A stretch of 64,000 bases of DNA, taken from Trichodelitschia bisporula (lineage: Eukaryota > Ascomycota > Dothideomycetes > Phaeotrichales > Phaeotrichaceae). The DNA is taken from NCBI GenBank assembly GCA_010356995.1, contig ML996700.1:372001-436000 (forward strand), written 5' to 3'. The notes under the pieces were generated by a model. It was given only the letters and a program-made list of their open reading frames with translations, was not told the origin of the DNA and ran no database searches. This document shows, one piece after another, positions 33,747 to 43,999 of this stretch. The translations under genes and the position numbers were made by a program. Position 1 is the first letter of the stretch. Each line of letters opens with the position of its first letter.

Positions 33747-35297
33747 CTACGCCCTCTCCCCGGGTCTAGCAGCCCTCTTCTTTTTCCGATCATAATCCAG
33801 CACCCGCCGTCGACGATGATCCCGCGCCATCCGCCACCTAACATACAACATAATCGCGTCACGCATCACCACAAACGCACACCCGCCAATCAAGCTCCGC
33901 CCCCACCGCGCCTGCAACAGTCCCGCCGCCTTAGTCCCCGGGCCTTGGCGCGCAGTCCAAGCTTTGGGCAGAGTGAGCCGGAGAAGCTCGCCCATGGCCG
34001 CGCTGACGGCGGGGAAGGCGAGGGCGCCTAGGATGGTCTCGGCCAGCCGCGTCGTTGACATGGTGAGGTTGAAGTTACGGTTGTCGGCCGGTGGGGGCGG
34101 GGCGGGCGCGTTTGCATTCGCTTGGTTCGGGGCATTGGCTTGTTGAGGCGCCGGTGCGGCGGGTGCGGGCACTTCAGGCGCGATGGGCGCGGGTGGTGCG
34201 ATGACCTGGATGTTCTGATCGACGACAGGCCCATCGTCCCACTCCTCCAGCACGGCGAGATTGACATTGATCTCCAGCACATCATCCGCATTATCCGCAT
34301 TCGCGCCATTGCCGGCATCCGCATCCGCGGCGCGCGGCTCCACCTCCGCGAGCCAGCGGCGCTCACGCTCAGCCCACACCTGCTCGTAGTACGTGTTGTA
34401 GATGGAGCGCAGGTAAGGGAGGAGGGCGAAGGAGAGCCCCGCGCTGGGGGGCCACTTACCGAACTCGACGAGCGGGTCGGGGTCCGGCTTTGTGACGAAG
34501 AAGAGCATAGGGAGGATGGGGAGGATGCCGTCGGCGAAGGAGGAGCGCGAGGAGATGAGCATGGGCGGGATGAGCGAGAGGCCGAGGTCGAGCCGCCAGC
34601 GCTGTCGGACGTGCCGTGCGAAGGCGACGAGGGAGCTGCCTTCTTCGGCCTCGGCGATGTTGTGCAGGCGGAGCGGACCGAGGATTTGGTCTGCGTCGCG
34701 CGGGCCGAAGACGATGAAGATGGCGCTTTTGCCGTGCACCCAGCAGAGGTACCAGAATGAGGCGACGGCTAGGCTGAGTACGCCTGGGAGCACGAGTCTA
34801 CTGGAGAGGTTTTCCAAAGCGTTCACGCCGGTCACTATGTAGCTCTTTGGCCGCGCGAGGATGATTTCGCTCTTGCATTGTGGGCAGAGGATCTTACTGC
34901 TGCGTCGGCGCGCTGAGGGGGCTTCGAGGTTGGCCACCCAGTCAAGAAGGCAAGTCTCGTGGGCTGTGAGGGCGCAGGGACAGGGACTGCGCCATTCGGA
35001 TACAGGTTGTTGCTCGTCGCCTTCGTCTGAGAAGCAGATCCAGCAGCGGCGGGGCTCGGGCCGTTCTTCTTGTTGTTGTTGCTGCTGTTGCTGCTTCGAG
35101 TCCGCCGCAGTGCTGGTCGCGGCGTCCTGCGAGGCACGTCCACTGATGAGAATGGTCTGCGAGTCTTCGCTCTTTGCTGAGATGGAATCGCTCCTTGTTA
35201 GGCTGGATTCGGCTTGGGGGAACGCGGGGTTCTGGAGGTCGGAACCGGAGCGCTGAGGAGCGAGCCGGCGGCGCTGCGACTGCGGTAATGAAGCCAT
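33747..35297 (-). CDS. RING-CH (MARCH-type) membrane E3 ubiquitin ligase
   Basis: This single exon encodes 516 aa from the ATG at 35297. A disordered N-terminus ends in eight glutamines (about 69-76) coded by a CAG/CAA microsatellite. The RING-CH (RINGv, C4HC3) finger spans about residues 85-141, with C85, C88, C106, C108, H113, C116, C138 and C141 (motifs CWICF, CPCALTAHETC, CPQC). Hydrophobic segments lie after the finger (LPGVLSLAVASFWYLCWV; FADGILPILPMLFFV) and near the C-terminus (SLIGGCAFVVMRDAIMLYV). A Pro/Ala/Asn-rich linker separates them. Family members ubiquitinate membrane proteins from ER or endosomal membranes. The substrate is unknown. The gene is divergent from the TFIIIC subunit gene. 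Confidence 0.87.
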   Translation of the reverse strand: MASLPQSQRRRLAPQRSGSDLQNPAFPQAESSLTRSDSISAKSEDSQTILISGRASQDAATSTAADSKQQQQQQQQEERPEPRRCWICFSDEGDEQQPVSEWRSPCPCALTAHETCLLDWVANLEAPSARRRSSKILCPQCKSEIILARPKSYIVTGVNALENLSSRLVLPGVLSLAVASFWYLCWVHGKSAIFIVFGPRDADQILGPLRLHNIAEAEEGSSLVAFARHVRQRWRLDLGLSLIPPMLISSRSSFADGILPILPMLFFVTKPDPDPLVEFGKWPPSAGLSFALLPYLRSIYNTYYEQVWAERERRWLAEVEPRAADADAGNGANADNADDVLEINVNLAVLEEWDDGPVVDQNIQVIAPPAPIAPEVPAPAAPAPQQANAPNQANANAPAPPPPADNRNFNLTMSTTRLAETILGALAFPAVSAAMGELLRLTLPKAWTARQGPGTKAAGLLQARWGRSLIGGCAFVVMRDAIMLYVRWRMARDHRRRRVLDYDRKKKRAARPGERA

Positions 35298-35836
35298 GGT
35301 GTTGTTCTAGAGTCGCATGGAAAGTTGTGGAGAGAAATGAGAGACGTTGTAGGTGCTTGATGTGGTGGCCGGGTGAATGGCTGGAGCTGGTGGCGGAATG
35401 AAGCACGTCAAACGCTCGTCTTGTCCATCTCAGCTTCCCGCGGCACGCGGCAGGCACCGCCGGCTGCCGCCATTGGCTGCTTGCCTCTGGGGAGTTCAAC
35501 TTCACGTGCAAGCTCGACAGTCACCTAAATCACAAACATCACCATTCTTTTGATCTCGCTCTTCGCTCTTTCGAACGGCAAATTATGCACCTTGAGACGT
35601 AATGCCCATCTGAGGAATGCGTGAGGGTGTCGCGTCCTGCTTTGCACGTACAAACAAGATTTGACGAAGATTTTGTATCCACATCTCGGAGCGGCCTCTT
35701 TTATATTCCCTCATCCGCAATATAATGCTCGTAAAGGTCACTACTTGTACATCCCATCGTAACTTTGGATCGTCACCATACTACCCGGAACCTCAGTATC
35801 TGTTGTCTTTAGGCTGAGCTCACATTCCTCAGCAAT
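35298..35836. promoter_or_regulatory. Divergent promoter, RING-CH ligase / TFIIIC
   Basis: This spacer of 539 bases separates divergently transcribed genes. AT-rich sequence near 35640-35730 contrasts with the GC-rich flanks and may mark the nucleosome-depleted core. No motif is assigned. Confidence 0.45.
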
Positions 35837-38245
35837 ATGCCGCCGCGTAGACCCGTACGTGAGCGCAAGGCAAATAACTACGCCGCCAACCAATTCGCTG
35901 ACCTCGATGCCATCCTTGGGGAAGTTGCTGATATCAGTGATGGGGTTTCCATTGAAGAAGAGTACGACGACGAGGACTTCGCCGTCACGGCGATCGCAGA
36001 GGAGGAAGCCGACCCCGATGATGAAGTTCTGTCAGAAGTCGCACCGACCGATGAGGAGGAAGGCGGCGAGGGCGAGGCGGATGAACAGCTTGGGGATATC
36101 TCGATCGCCGGCTCCGAAGACGAGGCAGAGGGAGGGGCAGGGACTGGGCGTCCTAGCAGGGTCGGCCGACCCGAACGTCAACGCGAGGTGAAGGACATCG
36201 GAAAACTCCCCATCTTTGATGAAAGAGGGTCGCGCCCGTTGACTGGACGAGACTACCAGTACACTCGCGGGATTCCGGAGGTCCATCACATGGGCGGCAA
36301 GGAGACACGTCTTCTTTACTCCATCGGCCCCGGAACTGAGGACGTCATAGCGCACATCAAGGACCGCGACATCTGGGATCTTGAGCCGGCGTTGCCCACT
36401 CGGCAGCCTCAGACGGACGGCACGAACGGTCTCTCTTATAGCCATTTCTACCCGGAAGAAAAGCGGAAGAAAGAGGTCGAGGAAGGCTGGAAGTGGTTCG
36501 ACGCTGTGGGCTGTCAGGCATTTTCCGAGCACCAATCCATCGTGAAGCTGAGCCCTGACGAAGGGGAGAAGCTTTTGCCCTTTTCTCGTGCTCCGGAGAT
36601 GGCATTTATCGAAGGACCGATTGGAGAACAGAAGCTCTTCCACCTTGCCCCGAACTCGTCTGTGAATATCAAGGAGGCGTGGTCGACGGATCCTAAGGCG
36701 AGGCGAGGCACGGAAGCGTGGGTCATTAATTGCGGCGCCGAAATCACATCACTGCAATGGATTCCGAACCAACCGGGGTTATCGCAATATCTTTGCGTGG
36801 TGGTCAACCCAAAAGAGTACGACGAACCGGAGGAAAGGGACTATGAGAACTCGCTCGGCTTTGTCCCGAACAAGGCCTTCCGCACGTGCGCTCAGATTTG
36901 GGAGTTCAAGCGGCTCCCATGCCCCGAAGGGCAAGGTAGTCGCCCCGACTATACTCATCCTCCTGTCTTACGCTTCGTGCTGTCTTGGGACTGGGGCGAA
37001 GTAAGATGGATCAAGTGGTGCCCAGTCCCGAGAAAACTGGATACCGAGCTTCAGGACGGAGCCATCCACCTCGGCCTGATGGGCGGCGTCTGGGCCGACG
37101 GCAAGCTGCGCGTCCTCGAAGTCGCCATCACCCCCGACCTCACCTCCCCCATCACCTACCAGCACTACTCAGCCGCCGCCTTCGAAGCCCGTCCCCCAAA
37201 CACCATCATAACATGCCTCACCTGGATCTCACCCACGCAAATCGGCGCCGGCACCGCCATCGGCACAGTCGGCATCTGGGACCTCGAGCGCGCCCTCGCC
37301 GCCAAACCCACAACCGCAAACCCCATCCCCTGGTTCTACCACACGGTGCAGACCAGCTTCATCCTAAACATCAGCGCCTCCTACCCCTCGCGCCCCACCT
37401 TCCTCACTACCCTCGGTATCGACGGCCACACGCGCCTGACCAATATCTTACACCCGACATGCGACTCCGCCTACGCGCCGCGCGTGCGCGTGGCCCAGCG
37501 CCCGCTCGCCTGGCATGATGTGTGTCAGTGCTCGCTGTCGACGGAGGAGAACTTCGATTTGCGCGCGCATCTGCTGCGGCTGTTCTGGCGCACGGGGATG
37601 TTGGCAAGGTTCGGCGGCCTTGCGACTGATATCGCGGTTTCGCCGGTGCATCCGTTTGTGCTGGCGTCTACTGTGGATGGGACGGTGTTTGCGATGAATC
37701 CGATGCGCAGGATTAGGGAGCATAAGACGCGGAGCTGGCAGCAGATGTGGTTTTCGGCGGAGTGGAGGAGGGGGGTGGGGGAGCTTGTTGATGTGGAGAT
37801 CGGAGAAGGGGCGAAAGGCAAGGGGAAGGATAAGGGGAAGGATAAGGGGAAGGGCAAGAAGGGCAAGGGGAAGGCAGTCTGGCGGAGTTTGGAGGCTTAT
37901 GAGGCGGACGCGGACGGCGATGTCGAGATGCGTGACGACGCAGACGATCCCCCCGCCGCGGAGCCGTCACCTGCCACCGCGAACTCGCACAACCAACCGG
38001 ACCCGGCATCGACGCACGGAGCGCCGCTGGTGCGCTTCATGCTGGGCTACAAGCTCCAGAAGAGCATCTTGGACCAGGACTCGCGGCCCAACAACACGAA
38101 GGAGGGCGTGCTGTTTACTACGGTGCATGAGCCTAAGACGGCGGTTACGCAGGTGGATTGGAACCCGAATTTGTGCTGTGGGACTTGGGCGGCGGCGGGG
38201 ATGGGGAGTGGGTTGTTGAGGGTGGAGGATATTGGGCTGGATTAG
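35837..38245 (+). CDS. TFC6: TFIIIC subunit Tfc6/Sfc6-like WD40 protein
   Basis: This single exon encodes 802 aa from the ATG at 35837. It resembles the tau-B/tau91 subunit of TFIIIC, which helps bind the B box of tRNA genes for RNA polymerase III. The N-terminus is basic (MPPRRPVRERKANNYA) and then strongly acidic to about residue 110. A divergent beta-propeller follows, with repeat-like pieces such as WVINCGAEITSLQWIP, VLRFVLSWDWGEVRWIKWCP, ITCLTWISPTQIGAGTAIGT and FGGLATDIAVSPVHPFVLAS. A KGKDK-type lysine/glycine tract sits near residues 655-680 between blades. The last strand, AVTQVDWNPNLCCGTWAAAG, closes the propeller. Assignment is by overall pattern, so a different WD40 protein remains possible. 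Confidence 0.78.
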   Translation: MPPRRPVRERKANNYAANQFADLDAILGEVADISDGVSIEEEYDDEDFAVTAIAEEEADPDDEVLSEVAPTDEEEGGEGEADEQLGDISIAGSEDEAEGGAGTGRPSRVGRPERQREVKDIGKLPIFDERGSRPLTGRDYQYTRGIPEVHHMGGKETRLLYSIGPGTEDVIAHIKDRDIWDLEPALPTRQPQTDGTNGLSYSHFYPEEKRKKEVEEGWKWFDAVGCQAFSEHQSIVKLSPDEGEKLLPFSRAPEMAFIEGPIGEQKLFHLAPNSSVNIKEAWSTDPKARRGTEAWVINCGAEITSLQWIPNQPGLSQYLCVVVNPKEYDEPEERDYENSLGFVPNKAFRTCAQIWEFKRLPCPEGQGSRPDYTHPPVLRFVLSWDWGEVRWIKWCPVPRKLDTELQDGAIHLGLMGGVWADGKLRVLEVAITPDLTSPITYQHYSAAAFEARPPNTIITCLTWISPTQIGAGTAIGTVGIWDLERALAAKPTTANPIPWFYHTVQTSFILNISASYPSRPTFLTTLGIDGHTRLTNILHPTCDSAYAPRVRVAQRPLAWHDVCQCSLSTEENFDLRAHLLRLFWRTGMLARFGGLATDIAVSPVHPFVLASTVDGTVFAMNPMRRIREHKTRSWQQMWFSAEWRRGVGELVDVEIGEGAKGKGKDKGKDKGKGKKGKGKAVWRSLEAYEADADGDVEMRDDADDPPAAEPSPATANSHNQPDPASTHGAPLVRFMLGYKLQKSILDQDSRPNNTKEGVLFTTVHEPKTAVTQVDWNPNLCCGTWAAAGMGSGLLRVEDIGLD

Positions 38246-39782
38246 GGGGGCTGTTGGATGGGATGGGAGTGATGGACTTGTGAGAACGCGAAAGGATGGG
38301 GCAATGGAAGTGGCGACCAGTTACCGCGTATGTACAGCAGGAATCGGCATCGCACACCCCCCCGCCATCCACGGCCTCGGAGCCGCCTAAAACCCCGCCT
38401 CCCACGGCCCAGGACCCGGTTCTCACGTCACATCGCCCGCCCGTCTTTGCGGACACCCCTCTTGTGCGCGAAGCGAAGCCAAGTCTCGCGAAAGTATAGA
38501 GCGCTACACGGGGTCGCGTGCGTGCTCGGCGCAGCAGCTGGTTGTCAACATGGTCTTGCGAAGTGGGGATTCTGGGATGGGGGATGCGGTGCGACAGATA
38601 TGCTAATGACAGTGCGAATATCCTCCGCCCCCGCCGTCACGCCCAGTACTACGTACTACACAATTTCTCGGCCTACAGAAGCAAGAAGCAAGCCTAGCGA
38701 TGCCGATCTGGGATATCCCGTGCTTGATAAGCGCGGCGGGCTTGGTGTGTCTCGGTGCTCATCATCATAGAAGATTCCAGAGCACTGGCTGGAGCTGTGG
38801 GATGTTAGATGCTTTCTGGGCTGTATATACCTATAGCTATACCACGCAGCTTATGTCCTTTAAGTCCTTCAGCATGATGAGATTTGAAGTGATAGCTGCG
38901 GGATGATGAAGCCTTGTCGTCCCGCCAAGCCCGCCCGTCGGGTCGTCCCTTGGCAAGGCTGGGCGGCACTGGCGGGTCTGGCGCCGAGGGGCCGCGCCGA
39001 GCCGTCTGGACCCAGAGGTTTGGGCCGGAAACCTTGCAGAACGGTAGGGCTAAGGATAGGGTAGAAAGAATTGCGATGGGGGGATATGCTAGAGGGGTGG
39101 TTTGGGAGGTAGGCCTTGGCCGCTGGTGCTGGCCTGGGTCTGGGCAAGGCTGGGCTGCGCTGGGGCGGAGTTGTGATGTGATGGAATGAGGGGTGTTGGT
39201 GTGGGTTGGGTTGGGAGTACGGTTCTTGGGGCCCAGGTGCGTCTGTCCGATGTGACATGGATGCCGGATCTTGGGGTGTTCGGGCCTGGTTGGCGGGCGG
39301 TGGTGGGGTTTCGGGTTGAGTGCTGGGCGGTGGAGGCTGTGTCCGCGCGGCGCCTGGGCGGGGTGTGGTTTATCGGTGGGAGTGGGGAGGGGGATCGGCG
39401 AGTGGGGTGGGGCGGGAGAGGGGGAGATAGAGGATAGGGGTTTGTGGTGGGGATGATGGAGAGGAGTTGAGAAATCGTGAAGAGTGCGAAGAAGGCTTTC
39501 ATGGGGAATACGGATTAAACATTTAAGTATCAAACTGGGGTATTCTCTATCCGTACGCCGCCGCTGTAACTTCACGAGCGGAGTATCCCGATGTCCGCAC
39601 CCGGCCGGATATCAGCCTAACGGGCTGGACGTGACGCTTTTGACCACCAACTCCATGACAGACCAGACCACCACCAATGAACCAAAGAAGAAGAGGTACC
39701 AAAGCACCCAGCCTTACGCCCTCAAGCGCCCACCCACCAAACCCCCAAAACCATCCCCCAAACTAACACAATCCAAACTCTC
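38246..39782. other. Intergenic, strand-asymmetric G-rich region
   Basis: About 1.5 kb. From roughly 38930 to 39440 the plus strand is very G-rich, which opens long Pro/Ser/Thr-rich frames on the minus strand by composition alone. One of these has a signal-peptide-like start and is listed separately. Confidence 0.4.
39089..39502 (-). CDS. Possible secreted Pro-rich protein (weak)
   Basis: This ATG-started frame of 137 codons on the minus strand begins MKAFFALFTISQLLSIIP, which looks like a real secretion signal. The rest is Pro/Thr/Ser/His-rich low-complexity sequence, which the C-rich strand would produce in any frame. No conserved domain or good 3' exon is seen. It could be a fast-evolving secreted protein or a chance frame. 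Confidence 0.25.
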   Translation of the reverse strand: MKAFFALFTISQLLSIIPTTNPYPLSPPLPPHPTRRSPSPLPPINHTPPRRRADTASTAQHSTRNPTTARQPGPNTPRSGIHVTSDRRTWAPRTVLPTQPTPTPLIPSHHNSAPAQPSLAQTQASTSGQGLPPKPPL

Positions 39783-40508
39783 TCAAGCCTTCTTAAACAA
39801 CCCCCCCCAATCCTTCGACTTCCGCTTCACGCCTCCCCAAGCCTTCTTCGCCCCTCCCTTCCCCCTCGCCACAATGCTGGCTCTCCTGTCCTCCTCCGTC
39901 TCATCCGTAGAGCACACCTCCTCCCCCGCCGCCCCCTCACTCGCCCTGCGATCCGCCTCCCGGACCCGCAGCGGCAGCGCAGCGAAGTACGCATCCACGC
40001 GCTGATTCATCGCGCGGTTTTTGGCACCACTCTCCCCAGACCCGCTCATCCGCGCCGCGAGGTGCACATGGTGATGCGGCGACGTAGGCGTCGACGCTGT
40101 GGCCACGCTATTAGCGCGGCTCAACTGCGCGGTCCAGCTCCCACTACTCGACTCCAGCGGCGCCGTCACCGTTCTCCTCGCCAGGCGCGGGCTGAACACG
40201 GTCTCGGAGCTGGAAGGCCGGGACGAAGACTCGGGCGACGAAGGACCGGTTGTGCTTGTCGTGCTCGTGCTATTGTGCCTCGAGTGTGCTTCGGGTGGCG
40301 GGTGCAGCCCGCCGAAGAGCAAGAATTCGCCGTCCGGAAGCGGCCAGGCGGCGCAGAAGGGACAGAAGCCGCATTTTATTTCCCAGCCCTCGAGGGCGAG
40401 GCGCGTGGGGCAGGTGTGTAGGTTGATGTTGGGGGCGCAGGAGCGCAGGAGGTGGTACCAGCGGTGTTGGCAGGAGTTTAGGGAGACGTTGAGCTCGGCG
40501 AGACACAT
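39783..40508 (-). CDS. Cys/His-rich N-terminal domain protein, unknown function
   Basis: This single exon encodes 241 aa from the ATG at 40508. The first 52 residues carry nine potential metal ligands (C2, C13, H15, H19, C24, C33, C46, C49, C52), in motifs SCQHRWYHLLRSC and KCGFCPFC, suggesting a small zinc-binding fold. The rest is Ser/Thr-rich and disordered, with a basic C-terminus (KRKSKDWGGLFKKA). I recall similar uncharacterised proteins in ascomycetes but no function. No membrane segment or secretion signal is present. Confidence 0.68.
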   Translation of the reverse strand: MCLAELNVSLNSCQHRWYHLLRSCAPNINLHTCPTRLALEGWEIKCGFCPFCAAWPLPDGEFLLFGGLHPPPEAHSRHNSTSTTSTTGPSSPESSSRPSSSETVFSPRLARRTVTAPLESSSGSWTAQLSRANSVATASTPTSPHHHVHLAARMSGSGESGAKNRAMNQRVDAYFAALPLRVREADRRASEGAAGEEVCSTDETEEDRRASIVARGKGGAKKAWGGVKRKSKDWGGLFKKA

Positions 40509-41157
40509 CGTGCGTGGATGGGATCGGGGTTAAAGGATGGGTGGGGATGTGTCTCGGTGTGGTGGTGAGTCTGAGGGTAGATTGGGTTCGAGGTGTCGGA
40601 TATCGACCTAGGGTGGGGAGTTCCTTCTTGCGGATGATGGGGCCGTGGAGTGTCGCGCTTGCGTTCCCCAGATCCAGGTGCCCGTCTCCGACTGTTATAC
40701 CGCGCCAGTGCCGGCGCCGCGCACGTCAAGCCCGTCCGTTCCAAGGCCTCGGGTACGCGTGTCGGTAAGTCGAGGCGTCCGAAACGGTGAGTGGGTGGTG
40801 TTTCTGCACAAGGTCCACGTGCTCGGCGAGATAGACTGCAGGCTCTGCCCTGGTTGACGATGCACTCAGATCTTGTCGCTGAGTATGGCAGAGCTTACGG
40901 GTATCGACGGAATTTCTCGGAGTGATTAGAAGAGCACCTCGATGGGGGGACTCGGATTCCTGCTGTGGCCAAGTCTTGGAGTCTTGTGGCAAGAAGCTTG
41001 GACAAAGTTAGACAAAGATGTCGAGACCAGATGGGACAAAGGGCAGTTTTCGGAGTCGCTGCGGGGAAGATCGTTGGAGTGCGGAGGTGACAAAGTCCCT
41101 ACAGTCAAGTGTGGCGCGATGGTAAGGATAATGGACAAAGGACCGTTTCGTCAGACG
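40509..41157. other. Intergenic spacer
   Basis: About 650 bases. It includes the promoter of the Cys/His-rich gene. No other gene or repeat is supported. Confidence 0.35.
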
Positions 41158-41649
41158 TCAGCCTGGAACCTGGGGAAAGGTGGGTGTCTATGAGTACGCA
41201 GTAGTTTGTGAGAGGGGCAAGATACTTGCTCACATGTAACAACAAGGCCAGCGAATAGTCTGGCCAGAAGGTGTCAAAGCCAACCATCAGGGCCTTGCCC
41301 GTCTCTTTATCCCAGAACTCCGGGGTCATAGGCAAGCCTTGCGTGCTCTGGGCAGCGCAGCCTTCGTCACCCTCTCCCAACTCCCCATGCTCGATCAGGC
41401 TAGATACCGGGGCGGAAGCCCGATCGCCAGGGGAGACCTGGAGATGAGGCCGAAAGCATCAGAGAAGACAAGAAAAGCGCTAGCTCTCGCCAACCAGACC
41501 AGCTCGGCAGCGCTTGCTAAGCCTGAATCGCTCGGCACCGCGGCCGTCATCCAACTTTCCAAGCGCCTGAAGCCGAACGGGCGCACGTAGTTACGGTAGT
41601 TGACGGGGCGTAGAAAGATCTACAAGATGTCCGGTAGTGGGGATGACAT
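41158..41649 (-). CDS. Candidate four-exon small gene, 102 aa
   Basis: Proposed exons on the minus strand are 41624-41649, 41408-41566, 41234-41345 and 41158-41169, with introns of 57, 62 and 64 nt. The joined product starts MSSPLPDILRLESWMTAAVP and runs through a hydrophobic stretch (AELVWLARASAFLVFSDAFG), SPLAIGLPPR, and FWDKETGKALMVGFDTFWP, ending LALLLHVPG. Splice signals at introns 1 and 3 are good (TTCAG; GTGAGC with CCCCAG). The middle acceptor (CAGAG) is less certain. I do not recognise the family; one or two membrane helices are possible. The competing plus-strand frame at 41339-41590 is shorter and lacks splice logic. Confidence 0.45.
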
Positions 41650-43999
41650 GGGTCGAGACTAGTTACACTGTACGTACGCTCGTACGTAGTAGTACTGGTG
41701 AAGGTGCCACAGCTACTAGCCACCCCCCCAGTCTATCAACATCATGCGCACACCGTGACCGTGAGCTCGTCTGGCCTTTTTTTTCTCGGCGGTCCTAGAC
41801 AAGACCTTTTACTCTTTCCAGGCTCTTGAATCGCAGATCTGTGATATGAAAGAGCATATCGCGGGAAATGAGACGAGACGGACAAGAAAAGCAAAGAAGG
41901 AGGAGGTGGGGGAGGGGAGGGGAACGTATCTCTGAGGTCACACACTCACCGCAATGGCTCAACACAACCACATTTTGTGTCCGTCGATTCGCCGATGCCA
42001 CCTCTCAACTGTCAACGTCTTGTCCTCCCCAGTCAAGGGCCAGACCTCGACCTGCAGCCTCCCCCTTACCCCCCTCCACCCCTCCATTAGCCGCGAGCCC
42101 AAACGCTCCCGCCACGGCCGCACACGCTGCGAGCCCGCGTCCCGGCTCCGCCGCGGCAATCCTTGGCTTCCTCTCGGCGCTCTTCCGTGAGCACTTCTCA
42201 GCGCTGATCCTTCTTGACCTCACTTCCCGTTTACCAGCAGCAGGGTTCGGGCAGGGCGATATTGGTGGCAGCAGTTCCCACTCTCAGCCTTGGCCGTGAT
42301 GCTGCTCTTGATGCCGCGCTCGTTACTCCAGACTGCCCAGCAACAAGCTCCGAGTAATCCTTCTTGCTTATCGAGTTAGCCCTTGTGGCACCAAATCCTC
42401 CCAGCCACAAAGAGATGGAAAAGAAAAAAGACGGTGCGGATCAAAAGAAAAAAGCCCAAGCCGGACGGCCGAACCCACTGTCCATAGCGCCGGGACGGGC
42501 TGGGGGCTTTGTTTCGCACCCATGGACGCGCGCTTGACGCAACGTGGAAGTCTGGTTGGCGATTGCGGCCTTCCTGCCCAGGCTGATAAGATGCTGTTGG
42601 CCTGACCGCTGTTGATGGCTGTAATGGTGGTTGGTCGTTTATCAATCATAGATGGTGGCTTCAACTTCAAAAAAAAATCTTGGGGGTTGCGGCGCATTGA
42701 CGTGCTGCTCGCACGACGTTTGTTGATACCAACGAGAGCCTCCACTCTCGCCTATCGTGGAGGCTCCCCTCCCAACTGATGACACTGCTCCCTGGCCTCA
42801 ACATTGCTCGGGAGCAGATAGACGAGGACGCATGGTAGACACGCGTTTGTCATGGGTCGTGGAGAAGTGGTGTTACTGTTTTTTTCTGTTGTGTAACGAG
42901 AACGGTGAGCGAGGTGTGGCACATTGTGGTCAGAAATGTGCATTTGTGGATGCTGCATGCCGATGGCTGCTGCTTGCACCTGCAAGATGTCTGATGTAGC
43001 TGCAGCCGGGGCGTGAGAGCTCATGCATGCAGCTGCGGTGGCCCTCGTCTGGCGCTGCTGGCTAATGCCGTTGATGCTTCAACGCCTTGTTCTTCAGTGG
43101 TAGCATATTTTCTCTCCGAAGGCGGAACCTAGAACTAGGCTTTCTGGCCTCGACCTCGGGAAGGGCGGAAGGTTCGGGCCGCACATAATATGGGGCTTTT
43201 TTTCGGGATGACGTGAGACCTCAGCCCTTCTCAACACTACCGCTCACATGGGATGAGCACCACATCCAGTAGACAATCACTATTCTCAATGCCCTTCACA
43301 TGCAAGCCATTCTTGGTTTTGGTTTTGCACCTTTGAGCATCTCTCACTTCTGCTAACAATCAATATTTAGACTCTAAGCTGACCACATTTGCGACATCAG
43401 CCAGCATTCAGCGTTGCGGCGCCACCAGCAACGTCTTGACGCCACTCCCTCACACCGACTGAAGGAAGCGGTCGGCAGGGCCCTAGGATCGCAACAACCG
43501 TGGTCCATCGAGCCTCACCTCACCTCAGCCGCTGCGCCAGCCGCTGAACCGGCTGTGCGCCAGACTTCGGGACCCCTGATGCAACACTCCTACGGTACAG
43601 CACTGCATGCAACGACGTCTCAAGTACAATCGGGAAGAACCGGAGTGTCCTTATCTGATGGCAGCTGTCATTAGTCCGGACACCAACCGGCTCCCCGGAG
43701 GCCCGTGCGCCAGCGTTGCCAGCATCAACATTTTATATCGATGACCTGCTTGTCTGGGAAGGCACGACCTTACCAGTCGCGCCTGCCGATAATAGCAATT
43801 AAGTAGGCTAACAGCAGCCCGGCCCGCTAAGTAAGTAACAACGCTCCTAAACGCACAGGCCCGCAGCCCTGCTGGAGTTATGGCTCTGAGGGAGAGCTGC
43901 TGCATACCCTCTCTTGTAATCCACATTCCTTCATAACGCTGCACCTCCGCGGCGCTTCTTTATCTTTTGCCCCCAAACTCGCTCCATCCACGCTGAGCC
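41650..43999. other. Gene-poor stretch
   Basis: About 2.35 kb with no convincing gene. There are A-rich and T-rich runs (41775-41785, 42420-42435, 42669-42676) and a purine-rich block near 41868-41930. Frames are short and without domains. The last few hundred bases should hold the promoter of the membrane-protein gene at 44000. Confidence 0.4.

Noticed and set aside
38805-39575. Minus-strand frame of 256 codons
   Set aside because: Pro/His/Ser-rich low complexity produced by the C-rich strand, starting at a non-ATG codon; only the overlapping frame with a signal-peptide-like start was kept, at low confidence.
41868-42299. 143-codon plus-strand frame
   Set aside because: It starts in a purine-rich tract and continues as Arg/Pro/Ala low complexity, with no domain or splice logic.
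43080-43150. tRNA-like TTCAGTGGTAGCAT segment
   Set aside because: Only a D-loop-like string is present; no cloverleaf could be drawn around it.
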